From an uncultured Clostridia bacterium (lineage in GTDB: Bacteria > Bacillota > Clostridia > UBA1381), in contig CAKSUM010000026.1 of NCBI GenBank assembly GCA_934501535.1, positions 1-26,559 of the forward strand: a stretch of 26,559 bases of DNA. The letters run 5' to 3'. Below, piece by piece: positions 15,247 to 22,645 of the stretch. Every line of letters starts with the position of its first letter. The first letter of the stretch is position 1. The position numbers and the translations under genes were made by a program. The notes beneath the pieces are model-generated. The model worked only from the letters and a program-made list of their open reading frames with translations. It was not told the origin of the DNA and ran no database searches.

Positions 15247-16749
15247 GTGATTTTAATGAAAAAGTCAAAATTACTCGGAATTGTTCTTTCGGCGGCAATT
15301 GCCGGCTCATGTACCTCCGCATTTGCGGCAGATACGGACAAGATTACCGTAAACCTTAACGGCAGCGCAATGAACTTTGACGTTGACCCCGTTATCAAAG
15401 ACGGCAGAACCCTTGTTCCCATGCGTGCAATTTTCGAGGCGCTCGACTGCGCGGTATCCTATCAGAAATACGGCGTTAACAAATATATCGAGGCACAGCG
15501 CGGCTCGGATTACATTCTGCTGCAGGTAGGCGAAAAGAAAATAGTGGTAAACGGCGACGAAACCGAACTTGATACCGTACCGCGGATTTTTAGCGACCGG
15601 CTGCTCGTTCCGCTACGCGCCGTATCGGAGAGCCTTAAATGCAATGTAGATTGGGTTGACGAAACCAAAACCGTCAATATCACCCGTCCGTCGGGGCAGT
15701 ACGCGATTACCTCCGGACATCTGGAAAAAACGCTCAGGCTTGACGGCACCAATACAGATCTTGCGTACATAACCTGTGCGTATCCCATCATTGTAAATGA
15801 CGGCAAAAACAAAGAATATACGGACGAAATAAACAAAATGTACCGCGAAGAAGCAGAGAAATTCATTGCGGATACAGAGGCCGAATATGCCGATGACGCT
15901 GCTGACGAGTGCAAATCCCGCGGTGATGAATACACACCGATGAATTTCTGTCTGTCATTTGAAGTAACGCTGAACCGCAAAAATATGCTGTCCTTTACCA
16001 CATACAACTACGGTTACGCAAACGGTGCACACCCGTTCAATGTATGTGAATCACGGACATTCAATATAAGCGAAGGCAAGGAGCTTGCCCTTACCGATAT
16101 TTTGGACGAAGAACAGACCGACATTGACAAAGGGGTAATCGAAAGCTTTACGGGCTGGTACAAGGAACAAGGCATAGAAATAAATGACACCTATGCCGAC
16201 TCTACCTATGCCGAGGTTCTCAGAGACAGTGCGGTAGACGTGAACTGGTGCCTCACCGACAGCGCTCTGAGGCTGTACTTCAATCAGTATGACATAGCGC
16301 CGTATGCGGCAGGTATGCCCACGATTGAAATTCCGTACGAACCTAATGCAAAAATTTTCAAGGCAGACCTTTCCGAGGCAAATCTTGATAAACTTGAATT
16401 TGAACTGGACGGAAATCCGACAACCGGCTACACATGGGAGGAAAATGCCGACAGCAGCATGCTGGACGTTGAAATCGAGTACACTCCCGACGATGCCGGA
16501 TATGCTGTCGGCACCGGCGGAACATACAAATTTACGATGACCGGAAAATCTGCCGGAAATACAACGGCGGAATTTAAGTACCTGCGCACATTTGAGGGTG
16601 ACTCCTCAGTTTTAAGAACAGTGACCTATAAACTGCTTATATCCGAGGACAACAAAATCACTGTTTTGGACAGAACAGAAACTCAAAGCTCTGCCGGCGC
16701 TGCCGATGACGATACGAATATCGCCGGCGCTGCTGCTTCTGAAAAATAA
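15247..16749 (+). CDS. Secreted protein: stalk domains + DUF4163/DUF3298 + chagasin-like inhibitor domain
   Basis: 500 aa from a GTG at 15247, or 497 aa from the ATG at 15256. The ribosome site AAAGG favours the first by position but is close. A signal peptide ends near AFA-AD (about 27). Residues 30-155 hold two copper-amine-oxidase N-terminal-like units (DGRTLVPMRAIFEAL and DRLLVPLRAVSESL). Residues 155-375 match DUF4163/DUF3298, seen in RsiV and PdaC, with YANGAHP and LYFNQYDIAPYAAGMP. Residues 380-475 match chagasin/I42 cysteine protease inhibitors: NPTTGYTW, then GTGGTYKF, then YLRTFE in place of RPWE. The low-complexity tail has no anchor motif. It may protect the surface against proteases or lysozyme; that is inferred. 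Confidence 0.85.
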   Translation: MILMKKSKLLGIVLSAAIAGSCTSAFAADTDKITVNLNGSAMNFDVDPVIKDGRTLVPMRAIFEALDCAVSYQKYGVNKYIEAQRGSDYILLQVGEKKIVVNGDETELDTVPRIFSDRLLVPLRAVSESLKCNVDWVDETKTVNITRPSGQYAITSGHLEKTLRLDGTNTDLAYITCAYPIIVNDGKNKEYTDEINKMYREEAEKFIADTEAEYADDAADECKSRGDEYTPMNFCLSFEVTLNRKNMLSFTTYNYGYANGAHPFNVCESRTFNISEGKELALTDILDEEQTDIDKGVIESFTGWYKEQGIEINDTYADSTYAEVLRDSAVDVNWCLTDSALRLYFNQYDIAPYAAGMPTIEIPYEPNAKIFKADLSEANLDKLEFELDGNPTTGYTWEENADSSMLDVEIEYTPDDAGYAVGTGGTYKFTMTGKSAGNTTAEFKYLRTFEGDSSVLRTVTYKLLISEDNKITVLDRTETQSSAGAADDDTNIAGAAASEK

Positions 16750-16753
16750 AGCC

Positions 16754-16783
16754 GAAATATCCGTCCTGCCGGGCGGATATTTC
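16754..16783 (+). terminator. Strong hairpin after the secreted protein gene
   Basis: GAAATATCCGTCC (16754-16766), loop TGCC, GGGCGGATATTTC (16771-16783) form a 13-bp stem with one GU pair. No long U run follows, so termination may be partial. Confidence 0.65.
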
Positions 16784-16887
16784 TACATATCTAAGCAACA
16801 GTATACAGAAAGCGGATAATTTTTTTGATACCATGATAGCTATGCCTATTATGATTATATAATTTTATTGGAAAAAAGGTGAATGAA

Positions 16888-17457
16888 ATGAGAAGACCGT
16901 TTGAAAGGGATATCAAAAAGGAGATACTGGGAAAATGCTTTGGGTATCTTACACAAAAGGGCTTGGAAAATGCGTCTATCAAAAATTTGTGTGAGGAAAC
17001 GGGGATCTCGAGCGGCAGTATCTATTACTGGTTCAAGGATAAGGACGAAACGATTTTGGACTCTGCGGAATACGGATTAACCGTTGTTACAAACGAACTG
17101 TTCAATTATGTCTTTTCGCACATAGATGACGTCGGCAAAGTGCTTAAATCGTTTCCCGAAAAACTGATGGAATACAAAAAGGAGCTTAGATTTATCTATC
17201 AGATTACAACAAGCAATCAATACGGCGAGAGAATGAGGCTGATTGCAGATAAGCTGGACAGCGTGTATATCGCCTATGCGGAAAAGCTTTCAAAGACTTT
17301 GAATTGTGATTTTGAAAAGCTTTTGCCGCTGGTATATCTATTTATATCGGCAACGCTTGACTACGTAGTTTGGGAGGATAAAACCAAAATGGACGATGAA
17401 TTGCGTGCTATATACATAATTTTCCAAATGCTGTTAAAAAACGGAGAAAATATATAA
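16888..17457 (+). CDS. TetR-family transcriptional regulator
   Basis: 189 aa from the ATG at 16888, with AAAAAAGG eight bases upstream; a GTG at 16879 is too close to that site. The N-terminal helix-turn-helix is typical: FGYLTQKGLENASIKNLCEETG, then SSGSIYYWFKDKDETILDSAEYG. The C-terminal ligand domain is hydrophobic and has no recognised ligand. Such proteins repress genes, often for efflux or stress, until a small molecule binds. No divergent target lies next to it. The aldo/keto reductase and flavodoxin operon 1 kb downstream is a possible target but has no visible operator. Confidence 0.88.
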   Translation: MRRPFERDIKKEILGKCFGYLTQKGLENASIKNLCEETGISSGSIYYWFKDKDETILDSAEYGLTVVTNELFNYVFSHIDDVGKVLKSFPEKLMEYKKELRFIYQITTSNQYGERMRLIADKLDSVYIAYAEKLSKTLNCDFEKLLPLVYLFISATLDYVVWEDKTKMDDELRAIYIIFQMLLKNGENI

Positions 17458-17508
17458 AAATCTGCCTGTTTTTAAGTAGCAGACCGCAAAATACCAAACT
17501 GTACAAAA

Positions 17509-17550
17509 AGCTGCAATACAAGATAAATTCTTGTTTGCGGCTCTTTTTTT
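17509..17550 (+). terminator. Rho-independent terminator of the tetR-type gene
   Basis: AGCTGCAA (17509-17516) pairs with TTGCGGCT (17535-17542, one GU), with an inner ACAAGA/TCTTGT stem, followed by a seven-T run. Confidence 0.8.
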
Positions 17551-17668
17551 GACTATGATACGTAAATAAGGCACCGAATAATTCTTTTGCGTATTTTCTC
17601 GTAATTGCACTCGTCATTTGCTGAAAACAGCGGTTCTGCCGCTTGCCCGATAAACGTTTGCACGTATC

Positions 17669-17885
17669 TTGACACTTATAACCGCAATGTGGTATGATAT
17701 GGTAGAAATTTTATGTTTTGTGCAGTTCGGTACTCTCCGAAACATAAAGCCACCTTCAATTCCGCTCGGCATTTTGCACTCGGGCAAACCGTCGCCTGTC
17801 ATAAATGAGCTTTCAGCCGCGGTATCAAAACTGAAACAGTAAAATTGATTACAGTAGTATAAATCGGGATTTGATGGAGGAAAAT
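17669..17885 (+). promoter_or_regulatory. Promoter and long leader of the acetyltransferase gene
   Basis: TTGACA (17669-17674), an 18-base spacer and TATGAT (17693-17698) give a promoter about 190 bases before the start codon. The leader and the 118 bases before the promoter (17551-17668) hold no supported gene. A 95-codon open frame on the minus strand spans the area but has no ribosome site. I see no riboswitch class or terminator in the leader. Confidence 0.55.
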
Positions 17886-18338
17886 ATGGAAAAATATACA
17901 TATATCAAATTGAGAGAACGTCCGGATTTGAAGCAAACCGCCGCCGATTGGTTTCACAGCAAATGGGGTATTCCGGCTAAGGCTTATCTTGACTGCATGG
18001 ACGCCTATCTGAGCGGAGAAACAGAATACGGTTGGTATCTTTGTCTGAATTGCGACAAAATAATAGGTGGTATGGGCGTTATTGAAAATGACTTTCATGA
18101 CCGAAAAGACCTTACCCCAAACGTCTGCGCAGTCTATACCGAAAAAGACTATCGTTGTAAAGGAATTGCAGGTCACCTGCTGAATATGGTTGTAAAAGAT
18201 ATGAAATCCAAAGGAATTACCCCAATTTATCTTATTACAGACCACACTGCTTTCTATGAAAGATACGGTTGGGAATTTTTGTGCATGGTACATGGCGATG
18301 GCAACCCCGATATGACCAGAATGTACATTCACCGATAG
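17886..18338 (+). CDS. GNAT-family N-acetyltransferase
   Basis: 150 aa from the ATG at 17886, with GGAGG upstream. The acetyl-CoA binding motif is RCKGIAGHLLNMV (pattern R/Q-x-x-G-x-G/A), preceded by the strand NVCAVYTEKDY. The C-terminal FYERYGWEFL is the usual GNAT ending strand. It transfers an acetyl group from acetyl-CoA to an unknown amine. The short N-terminal part and FYERYGWE resemble members that modify small molecules or antibiotics, but no specific resistance family is recognised. Confidence 0.85.
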   Translation: MEKYTYIKLRERPDLKQTAADWFHSKWGIPAKAYLDCMDAYLSGETEYGWYLCLNCDKIIGGMGVIENDFHDRKDLTPNVCAVYTEKDYRCKGIAGHLLNMVVKDMKSKGITPIYLITDHTAFYERYGWEFLCMVHGDGNPDMTRMYIHR

Positions 18339-18440
18339 ATTGCAATTTTTTAACGGTTTTTAATACAAGTTATCTTTTTAATGTAAACCTTTTAGTTTGA
18401 ACGCGGAAACCAAACGATACTTCTTATCTGAAAATAAATG

Positions 18441-18449
18441 TGTTATACT
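18441..18449 (+). promoter_or_regulatory. Extended -10 promoter of the redox operon
   Basis: TGTTATACT at 18441-18449 is an extended -10 element; the -35 position 17 bases upstream (TTCTTA) is weak. The start codon lies 62 bases downstream. Confidence 0.5.
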
Positions 18450-18511
18450 AATTACATAAAGCGAGAAAAATAACAAAAAACAGTCTGGTGAAAAGAAAGG
18501 AGAAAATAACA

Positions 18512-19363
18512 ATGGAATTTGTAACATTAAACAACGGAATAAAAATACCGTCGGAGGGTTTCGGCGTATTTCAGGTGCCGGACAGCAACGAATGTGAAAA
18601 AGCGGTGCTTGAAGCAATCGAAACGGGTTATCGCCTGATTGACACGGCAGCGGCATACCGGAATGAAGAAGCGGTCGGAGCGGCAATCAAAAAATGTGGT
18701 GTCCCGCGCAGCGAGCTTTTTATCACAACAAAGCTGTGGGTGCAGGACGCAAGCTATGACGGAGCAAAAAGAGCGCTTGAAACATCTTTGAAAAAGCTCG
18801 GTACAGACTATCTCGATTTGTATTTAATCCATCAGCCTATGGGCGATTATATCGGCGCTTGGCGTGCTATGGAGGAAGAATACAAAGCCGGCGTGCTCAA
18901 AGCAATCGGCGTTAGCAATTTTTATCCCGAAAGACTTTGCGACTTCTGCGAAACCGTTGAAATCACACCTATGGTAAACCAGGTTGAGCTGCACCCGTTT
19001 TTCGGGCAGGAGGACGCGCTGAAACTGATGAAAGAATACGGCGTTGTCCCCGAAGCATGGGGACCTTTTGCCGAGGGCAAATACGGAATTTTCACACACC
19101 CCGTTTTAACCGAAATCGGCAAAAAGTACGGAAAAAGCGCAGCCCAGGTCGCACTCCGCTGGAATGTTCAGCGCGGCGTTGTTGTCATTCCAAAATCCAC
19201 GCATAAGGAAAGAATGGAGCAGAATTTTGATATTTGGGATTTTGCACTTTCCGAAGAAGATATGGAAAAAATCTCAAAGCTCGATACGGGCAGGAGCGAA
19301 ATCGTAAACCACTATGACCCGAAATTTGTGAAAATGCTTCACAATCTGAAACTTCACGAATAA
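18512..19363 (+). CDS. Aldo/keto reductase
   Basis: 283 aa from the ATG at 18512, with AAAGGAG upstream. The catalytic tetrad is present: Asp and Tyr in LIDTAAAYRNEEA, Lys in FITTKLWV, and His in YLIHQP. The NADPH-binding end has VVIPKSTHKERMEQN. It reduces aldehydes or ketones in the cytosol; the bacterial family includes 2,5-diketogluconate and methylglyoxal reductases. It heads a three-gene operon with two flavodoxin-fold proteins, with 21 bases to the next gene. A common role in redox or electrophile stress is plausible but not shown. Confidence 0.93.
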   Translation: MEFVTLNNGIKIPSEGFGVFQVPDSNECEKAVLEAIETGYRLIDTAAAYRNEEAVGAAIKKCGVPRSELFITTKLWVQDASYDGAKRALETSLKKLGTDYLDLYLIHQPMGDYIGAWRAMEEEYKAGVLKAIGVSNFYPERLCDFCETVEITPMVNQVELHPFFGQEDALKLMKEYGVVPEAWGPFAEGKYGIFTHPVLTEIGKKYGKSAAQVALRWNVQRGVVVIPKSTHKERMEQNFDIWDFALSEEDMEKISKLDTGRSEIVNHYDPKFVKMLHNLKLHE

Positions 19364-19384
19364 AGAAAGTGAGGAGAATGTGAA

Positions 19385-19924
19385 ATGAGTAAAAAAGTTT
19401 TAATTCTGTCCGGAAGTCCTCGAAACGGCGGCAATTCCGATATACTCTGCGATGAGTTTATGAAAGGTGCAAAAGAATCCGGAAATGAAGTCGAAAAAAT
19501 CAGAGTAGCCACAAAAAAGATTGCCCCCTGCTCCGCTTGTTACTATTGCAGCGATAACGGCGGAAAGTGCGTCCATAAAGATGACATGGCAGAAATCTTA
19601 CAGAAAATGATAGATGCAGATGTTTTGGTGCTTGCAACCCCTGTTTACTTCTATTCCGTCAGCGCACAGTTAAAGGTAGTTATCGACAGAACCGTAGCCC
19701 GCTGGCTTGAAGTAAAAAACAAGGAATTTTACTATATTGCAACTATGGCGGATACGGATAATTCCGCTGCCAATACAACACTTGCCTGTTTCAGAGGGTA
19801 TGCGGATTGTGTTGACGGCGCTGTCCTAAAAGGCGTTATCATAGGAAGCGGCGTTTCCGATCCCGGCGAAGTTAAAAGCACACAGGCAATGAAAGACGCC
19901 TATAATATGGGCAAAAGTGTTTAA
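19385..19924 (+). CDS. Flavodoxin-like NAD(P)H-dependent FMN reductase
   Basis: 179 aa with GTGAGGAG upstream. The FMN phosphate loop is SGSPRNGGNSD at the N-terminus. A cysteine cluster follows in CSACYYCSDNGGKCVHKDDM, as in the iron-sulfur flavoprotein-like and NADPH-dependent FMN reductase group. The second flavin loop is LATPVYFYSVSAQLKVVIDR. It is cytosolic, with no signal peptide. It probably passes electrons from NAD(P)H through FMN to an unknown acceptor. It lies between the aldo/keto reductase and the lipoprotein flavodoxin, 18 bases before the latter. Confidence 0.9.
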   Translation: MSKKVLILSGSPRNGGNSDILCDEFMKGAKESGNEVEKIRVATKKIAPCSACYYCSDNGGKCVHKDDMAEILQKMIDADVLVLATPVYFYSVSAQLKVVIDRTVARWLEVKNKEFYYIATMADTDNSAANTTLACFRGYADCVDGAVLKGVIIGSGVSDPGEVKSTQAMKDAYNMGKSV

Positions 19925-19942
19925 TGGAAGGAAGATTATAAA

Positions 19943-20938
19943 ATGAAAAAGTTAATATCAATTCTGCTGACATTCGCTTTTGTTATGTCTTTTATGACAG
20001 GCTGCGGTGCGGCAGAGCCGGAAAAAAATAATAAATTTACACTCACAATGCAAATCGGTAACCCCGTTATGACGGTAAACGGAGCCGACAAGAGCATTGA
20101 CGAAAACGGCACCGCTCCCGTTATCGAAAACGGAAGAACACTTGTGCCTATAAGAGCCGTTATTGAGGCTATGGGCGGCAATGTTACCTGGGACGCCGAA
20201 CAGAACGCGGCGGTTCTGACGCTCGGCGATGATGTTATAACTCTCGTTATCAGCAGTGAAACGGCGTTGTTTAACGAAGAAAAATATACGCTTGATGTCG
20301 CACCGAAAATCATAAACGGCAGAACCATGCTCCCTATCCGCTTTATTGCCGAAAGATTTAAATTTGAGGTCAATTGGGACGGAAAAACCGAAACAATAAC
20401 CATAACAAAGGATTTTGCGGATAATCCCGAGGTAACAACGCCCGACACCTCCGAAGGCGGCAAAACGCTTGTTGTATATTACAGTGCAAGCGGCAGCACG
20501 GCAAAGGTTGCGGAGTACATTAAAAATGCGGCAAATGCGGACATATTTGAGCTTGAACCGGTAGACAAGTATTCCGATGCAGACCTTAATTGGACAGATA
20601 AATCAAGCCGTGTAAATACAGAACACGAGGACGAAAGCAAGCGGGATATTAAACTCAAAAGCACAACCGTTCCGAATTGGGATAATTATGACACGGTATT
20701 TATCGGCTATCCGATTTGGTGGGGTATCGCAGCCTGGCCCGTAAATAATTTTGTGAAAGACAATGATTTTTCGGGCAAAACGGTAATTCCGTTCTGCACC
20801 TCGGCAAGCTCAGGCTTGGGCGAAAGCGGAAAACTGCTCTGTGATATGGCAGGCACGGGCGACTGGCAAACCGGACAAAGATTTTCGTCAAGCGCATCGG
20901 AAAGCACAGTCAAATCGTGGGTCGATAGCATCGAATAA
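19943..20938 (+). CDS. Lipoprotein fusion: copper-amine-oxidase-like stalk + flavodoxin domain
   Basis: 331 aa. The signal peptide ends in lipobox MTGC, so Cys21 would be lipidated and the protein anchored outside the membrane. Residues 32-152 hold two stalk units: ENGRTLVPIRAVIEAMGGNVTWD and, later, INGRTMLPIRFIAERFKFEVNWD. A linker (DNPEVTTPDTSEGG) leads to a flavodoxin domain at about 172-330. This has the phosphate-loop strand TLVVYYSASGSTAKVAEYI, the second loop IGYPIWWGIAAWPVNNF and a third, IPFCTSASSGLGESG. It resembles stand-alone clostridial flavodoxins used as FMN carriers. A flavin protein on the outer face suggests extracellular electron transfer or reduction at the envelope. It is the last gene of the redox operon. 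Confidence 0.9.
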   Translation: MKKLISILLTFAFVMSFMTGCGAAEPEKNNKFTLTMQIGNPVMTVNGADKSIDENGTAPVIENGRTLVPIRAVIEAMGGNVTWDAEQNAAVLTLGDDVITLVISSETALFNEEKYTLDVAPKIINGRTMLPIRFIAERFKFEVNWDGKTETITITKDFADNPEVTTPDTSEGGKTLVVYYSASGSTAKVAEYIKNAANADIFELEPVDKYSDADLNWTDKSSRVNTEHEDESKRDIKLKSTTVPNWDNYDTVFIGYPIWWGIAAWPVNNFVKDNDFSGKTVIPFCTSASSGLGESGKLLCDMAGTGDWQTGQRFSSSASESTVKSWVDSIE

Positions 20939-20973
20939 CAGCACAAAGGCTAATGTATTGTTCTAAATAATGT

Positions 20974-21024
20974 GAAAAAAATACCGCAGTATCACCGAAA
21001 AATCAGTAATACTGCGGTATTTTG
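20974..21024. terminator. Bidirectional terminator between the redox operon and tRNA-Arg
   Basis: ATACCGCAGTAT (20981-20992) and ATACTGCGGTAT (21009-21020) form a 12-bp stem with a 16-base loop. On the minus strand a run of seven Ts follows, ending the tRNA-Arg transcript. On the plus strand four Ts follow. Confidence 0.9.
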
Positions 21025-21099
21025 TGGCACCCCCAGCGTGAGTCGAACACGCGACTAGCCCTTAGGAGGGGCTTGTTATATCCACTTAACTATGGAGGC
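21025..21099 (-). tRNA. tRNA-Arg (anticodon CCT)
   Basis: 75 nt with encoded CCA. The acceptor stem is GCCTCCA against TGGGGGT, with two GU pairs. The anticodon arm is AGCCC-CTCCTAA-GGGCT, giving anticodon CCT for codon AGG. The T arm is GCGTG-TTCGACT-CACGC. All arms fold. Confidence 0.95.
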
Positions 21100-21112
21100 A
21101 TAGAATATTTTT

Positions 21113-21141
21113 ATTATATCATAAATGTCAATCTATTTCAA
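21113..21141 (-). promoter_or_regulatory. Promoter of tRNA-Arg
   Basis: On the minus strand TTGAAA (21136-21141), a 17-base spacer and TATAAT (21113-21118), placed 13 bases before the tRNA. Confidence 0.75.
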
Positions 21142-21176
21142 GTGTTTTGTAAAAATAAAAAGTATATTATGAAAAG

Positions 21177-21281
21177 AAAGGAGGTAACTATATAAAAATC
21201 CAACATGTTCCGGTACAGGGCAGTAATGCAGTTGCTTATCTGTACAGCGGCTCTGCATGCCGATATATTTTTTGCTTATAA
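21177..21281 (+). pseudogene. Strong ribosome site followed by a short frame with no standard start
   Basis: AAAGGAGGT at 21177-21185 is a near-perfect ribosome site. Seven bases later comes ATA, not ATG, opening a 29-codon frame that begins IKIQHVPVQ and stops at 21281. An ATG in another frame at 21205 is too far away. It may be the decayed start of a gene. It may also be chance. Confidence 0.25.
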
Positions 21282-21308
21282 AATATTTTATAAATTTTAA
21301 AAAAACAC

Positions 21309-21337
21309 TTGATTTTTTACGAACTTTGTTGTATAAT
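21309..21337 (+). promoter_or_regulatory. Promoter of tRNA-Ser
   Basis: TTGATT (21309-21314), a 17-base spacer and TATAAT (21332-21337), 55 bases before the tRNA. Confidence 0.75.
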
Positions 21338-21391
21338 GAATAAGTTGATGTATGTAATGTGACATATGTCAGCATTATGCAAATTCAATAA

Positions 21392-21483
21392 GGACGGGTA
21401 TCGAAGTGGTCATAACGGGGCTGACTCGAAATCAGTTTGTCGGTAACTCCGGCACGTGGGTTCGAATCCCACCCCGTCCGCCA
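21392..21483 (+). tRNA. tRNA-Ser (anticodon CGA)
   Basis: 92 nt with encoded CCA and a long class II variable arm. The acceptor stem is GGACGGG/CCCGTCC. The anticodon arm is GCTGA-CTCGAAA-TCAGT, giving anticodon CGA for codon TCG. The T arm is GTGGG-TTCGAAT-CCCAC. An AT-rich accessory block begins just after it. Confidence 0.96.
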
Positions 21484-21487
21484 AAAG

Positions 21488-21518
21488 CCTTGAAAGTACA
21501 ACGCTTTCAAGGTTTTTT
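21488..21518 (+). terminator. Rho-independent terminator of tRNA-Ser
   Basis: CCTTGAAAG (21488-21496), a seven-base loop, CTTTCAAGG (21504-21512) and six Ts. Confidence 0.92.
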
Positions 21519-21686
21519 ACTTTTTATTTTTTGTGTCAATATTTTTTTCTTTTTCCGAAATGGTACCCTTGTGTTCGTATGAAACACAACTTAAAATTGC
21601 CGAATATGTAAATCGGTGCCAAAATGGTGCCCACATTCCTCTTATTTTAAGAATTAGTGAGGCAATAGTTTGTATAATTTATTTTC
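21519..21686. other. Gene-free gap after tRNA-Ser with two near-repeats
   Basis: No gene is seen. AAATGGTACCC and AAAATGGTGCCC occur near 21558 and 21620. This kind of sequence is often met in the end of an integrase gene beside a tRNA, but no open frame of useful length survives. It is weak evidence of a past integration. Confidence 0.25.
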
Positions 21687-22487
21687 CTATATAGCCTGAT
21701 TTTTTCTGAAATCAGTCGGTGAAACCCCATAGTTCTTTTTGAAGCAATGGCTGAATGAATACACATCCGAAAAACCGCATTGAAATGCAATATCCGAAAT
21801 GGTTTTTGATGTGTTTAAAATTAACAGCTCTGCCTTATTCAAGCGAAAATCCCTCAAAAATTCATGCGGTTTCTTCTTGTATATATCAAAAAACAAACGT
21901 CTGAAATGTTTTTCGCTCACGCCTGTTATTTCCGCCAATTCACCGATTGTCAAATCGGAACAGCTATAATTTCGGTTTAAATAATCAAGAGCAATTTTAA
22001 TTTTATTTGTCATTTTATAATTGATATCACTATAAACAAGGTCATTGTAAAGCCGACCGATAATCTGACATAAAATCCCATTGCATATCATTCGGGAGCC
22101 GGGCAAACCCAAACTATACTCATTGACAGCTTCCCGAAATAATTTCTCGTACCGATATGCGTTTTTTCCCGAGCAAACAGTTTCAAACGGCAGATTACTG
22201 TTTGATGATGTCGGGCTTGTGTCAAAATTAAAATTGACGGCAATGTATGAAACAGCGCCGCACCCATATGCACTGCTTTTATCTATAGAACCTTTCGCTA
22301 TATATGCAACCTGTCCTTTTTTTATCTGAACGGTCTTTCCTTGTTTTTCGTATCCGAGAGTTCCGTCTGTAACAAAGGCTAAACTGTCATGATTTCTGGG
22401 TTTATCGGAGATATAAGGAGTGCTGCTTGTTAGGGTGTCACAAAAAAATACTGCATCATGAGTATATACCATCATTTCTGTTTGCAT
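21687..22487 (-). CDS. AraC-family transcriptional regulator
   Basis: 266 aa from the ATG at 22487, with AGGAAAAGAG upstream. An N-terminal cupin-like sensing domain (about 1-110) contains SLAFVTDGTLGYEKQG and VQIKKGQVAYIAKGS. The C-terminal 100 residues are two helix-turn-helix units: LTIGELAEITGVSEKHFRRLF and TISDIAFQCGFSDVYSFSHCFKKNYG, with the family ending SPTDFRK. It is transcribed away from the glycyl radical operon, with 158 bases between. It most likely activates that operon when its substrate or a related sugar-like ligand binds the cupin. The ligand is not known. Confidence 0.92.
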   Translation of the reverse strand: MQTEMMVYTHDAVFFCDTLTSSTPYISDKPRNHDSLAFVTDGTLGYEKQGKTVQIKKGQVAYIAKGSIDKSSAYGCGAVSYIAVNFNFDTSPTSSNSNLPFETVCSGKNAYRYEKLFREAVNEYSLGLPGSRMICNGILCQIIGRLYNDLVYSDINYKMTNKIKIALDYLNRNYSCSDLTIGELAEITGVSEKHFRRLFFDIYKKKPHEFLRDFRLNKAELLILNTSKTISDIAFQCGFSDVYSFSHCFKKNYGVSPTDFRKNQAI

Positions 22488-22554
22488 TTTTCTCTTTTCC
22501 TCTTTTTAATTTTATTATATCATATATTTTTTAGCATTTCAACAAAAATGTCCG

Positions 22555-22610
22555 TTTTAAACAAATTTATTTTTTTTAAACATTTACAATCCTGAAATCT
22601 GTTATATAAT
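22555..22610 (+). promoter_or_regulatory. Promoter of the glycyl radical operon with upstream direct repeats
   Basis: TTTACA (22583-22588), a 16-base spacer and TATAAT (22605-22610) form the promoter. Just upstream, TTTTAAACAAAT (22555-22566) and TTTTAAACATTT (22574-22585) are direct repeats 19 bases apart. The second overlaps the -35 box. This layout suits an AraC-type activator dimer. Confidence 0.6.
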
Positions 22611-22645
22611 TAAATACAAAGATAAAATTTTAAGGAGTGAATAAC

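Noticed and set aside
17614..17901. 95-codon minus-strand frame (NPDLYYCNQFYCFSFD...)
   Set aside because: It has no ribosome site and no recognised domain, and overlaps the acetyltransferase start and promoter. It may be a relic but cannot be supported.
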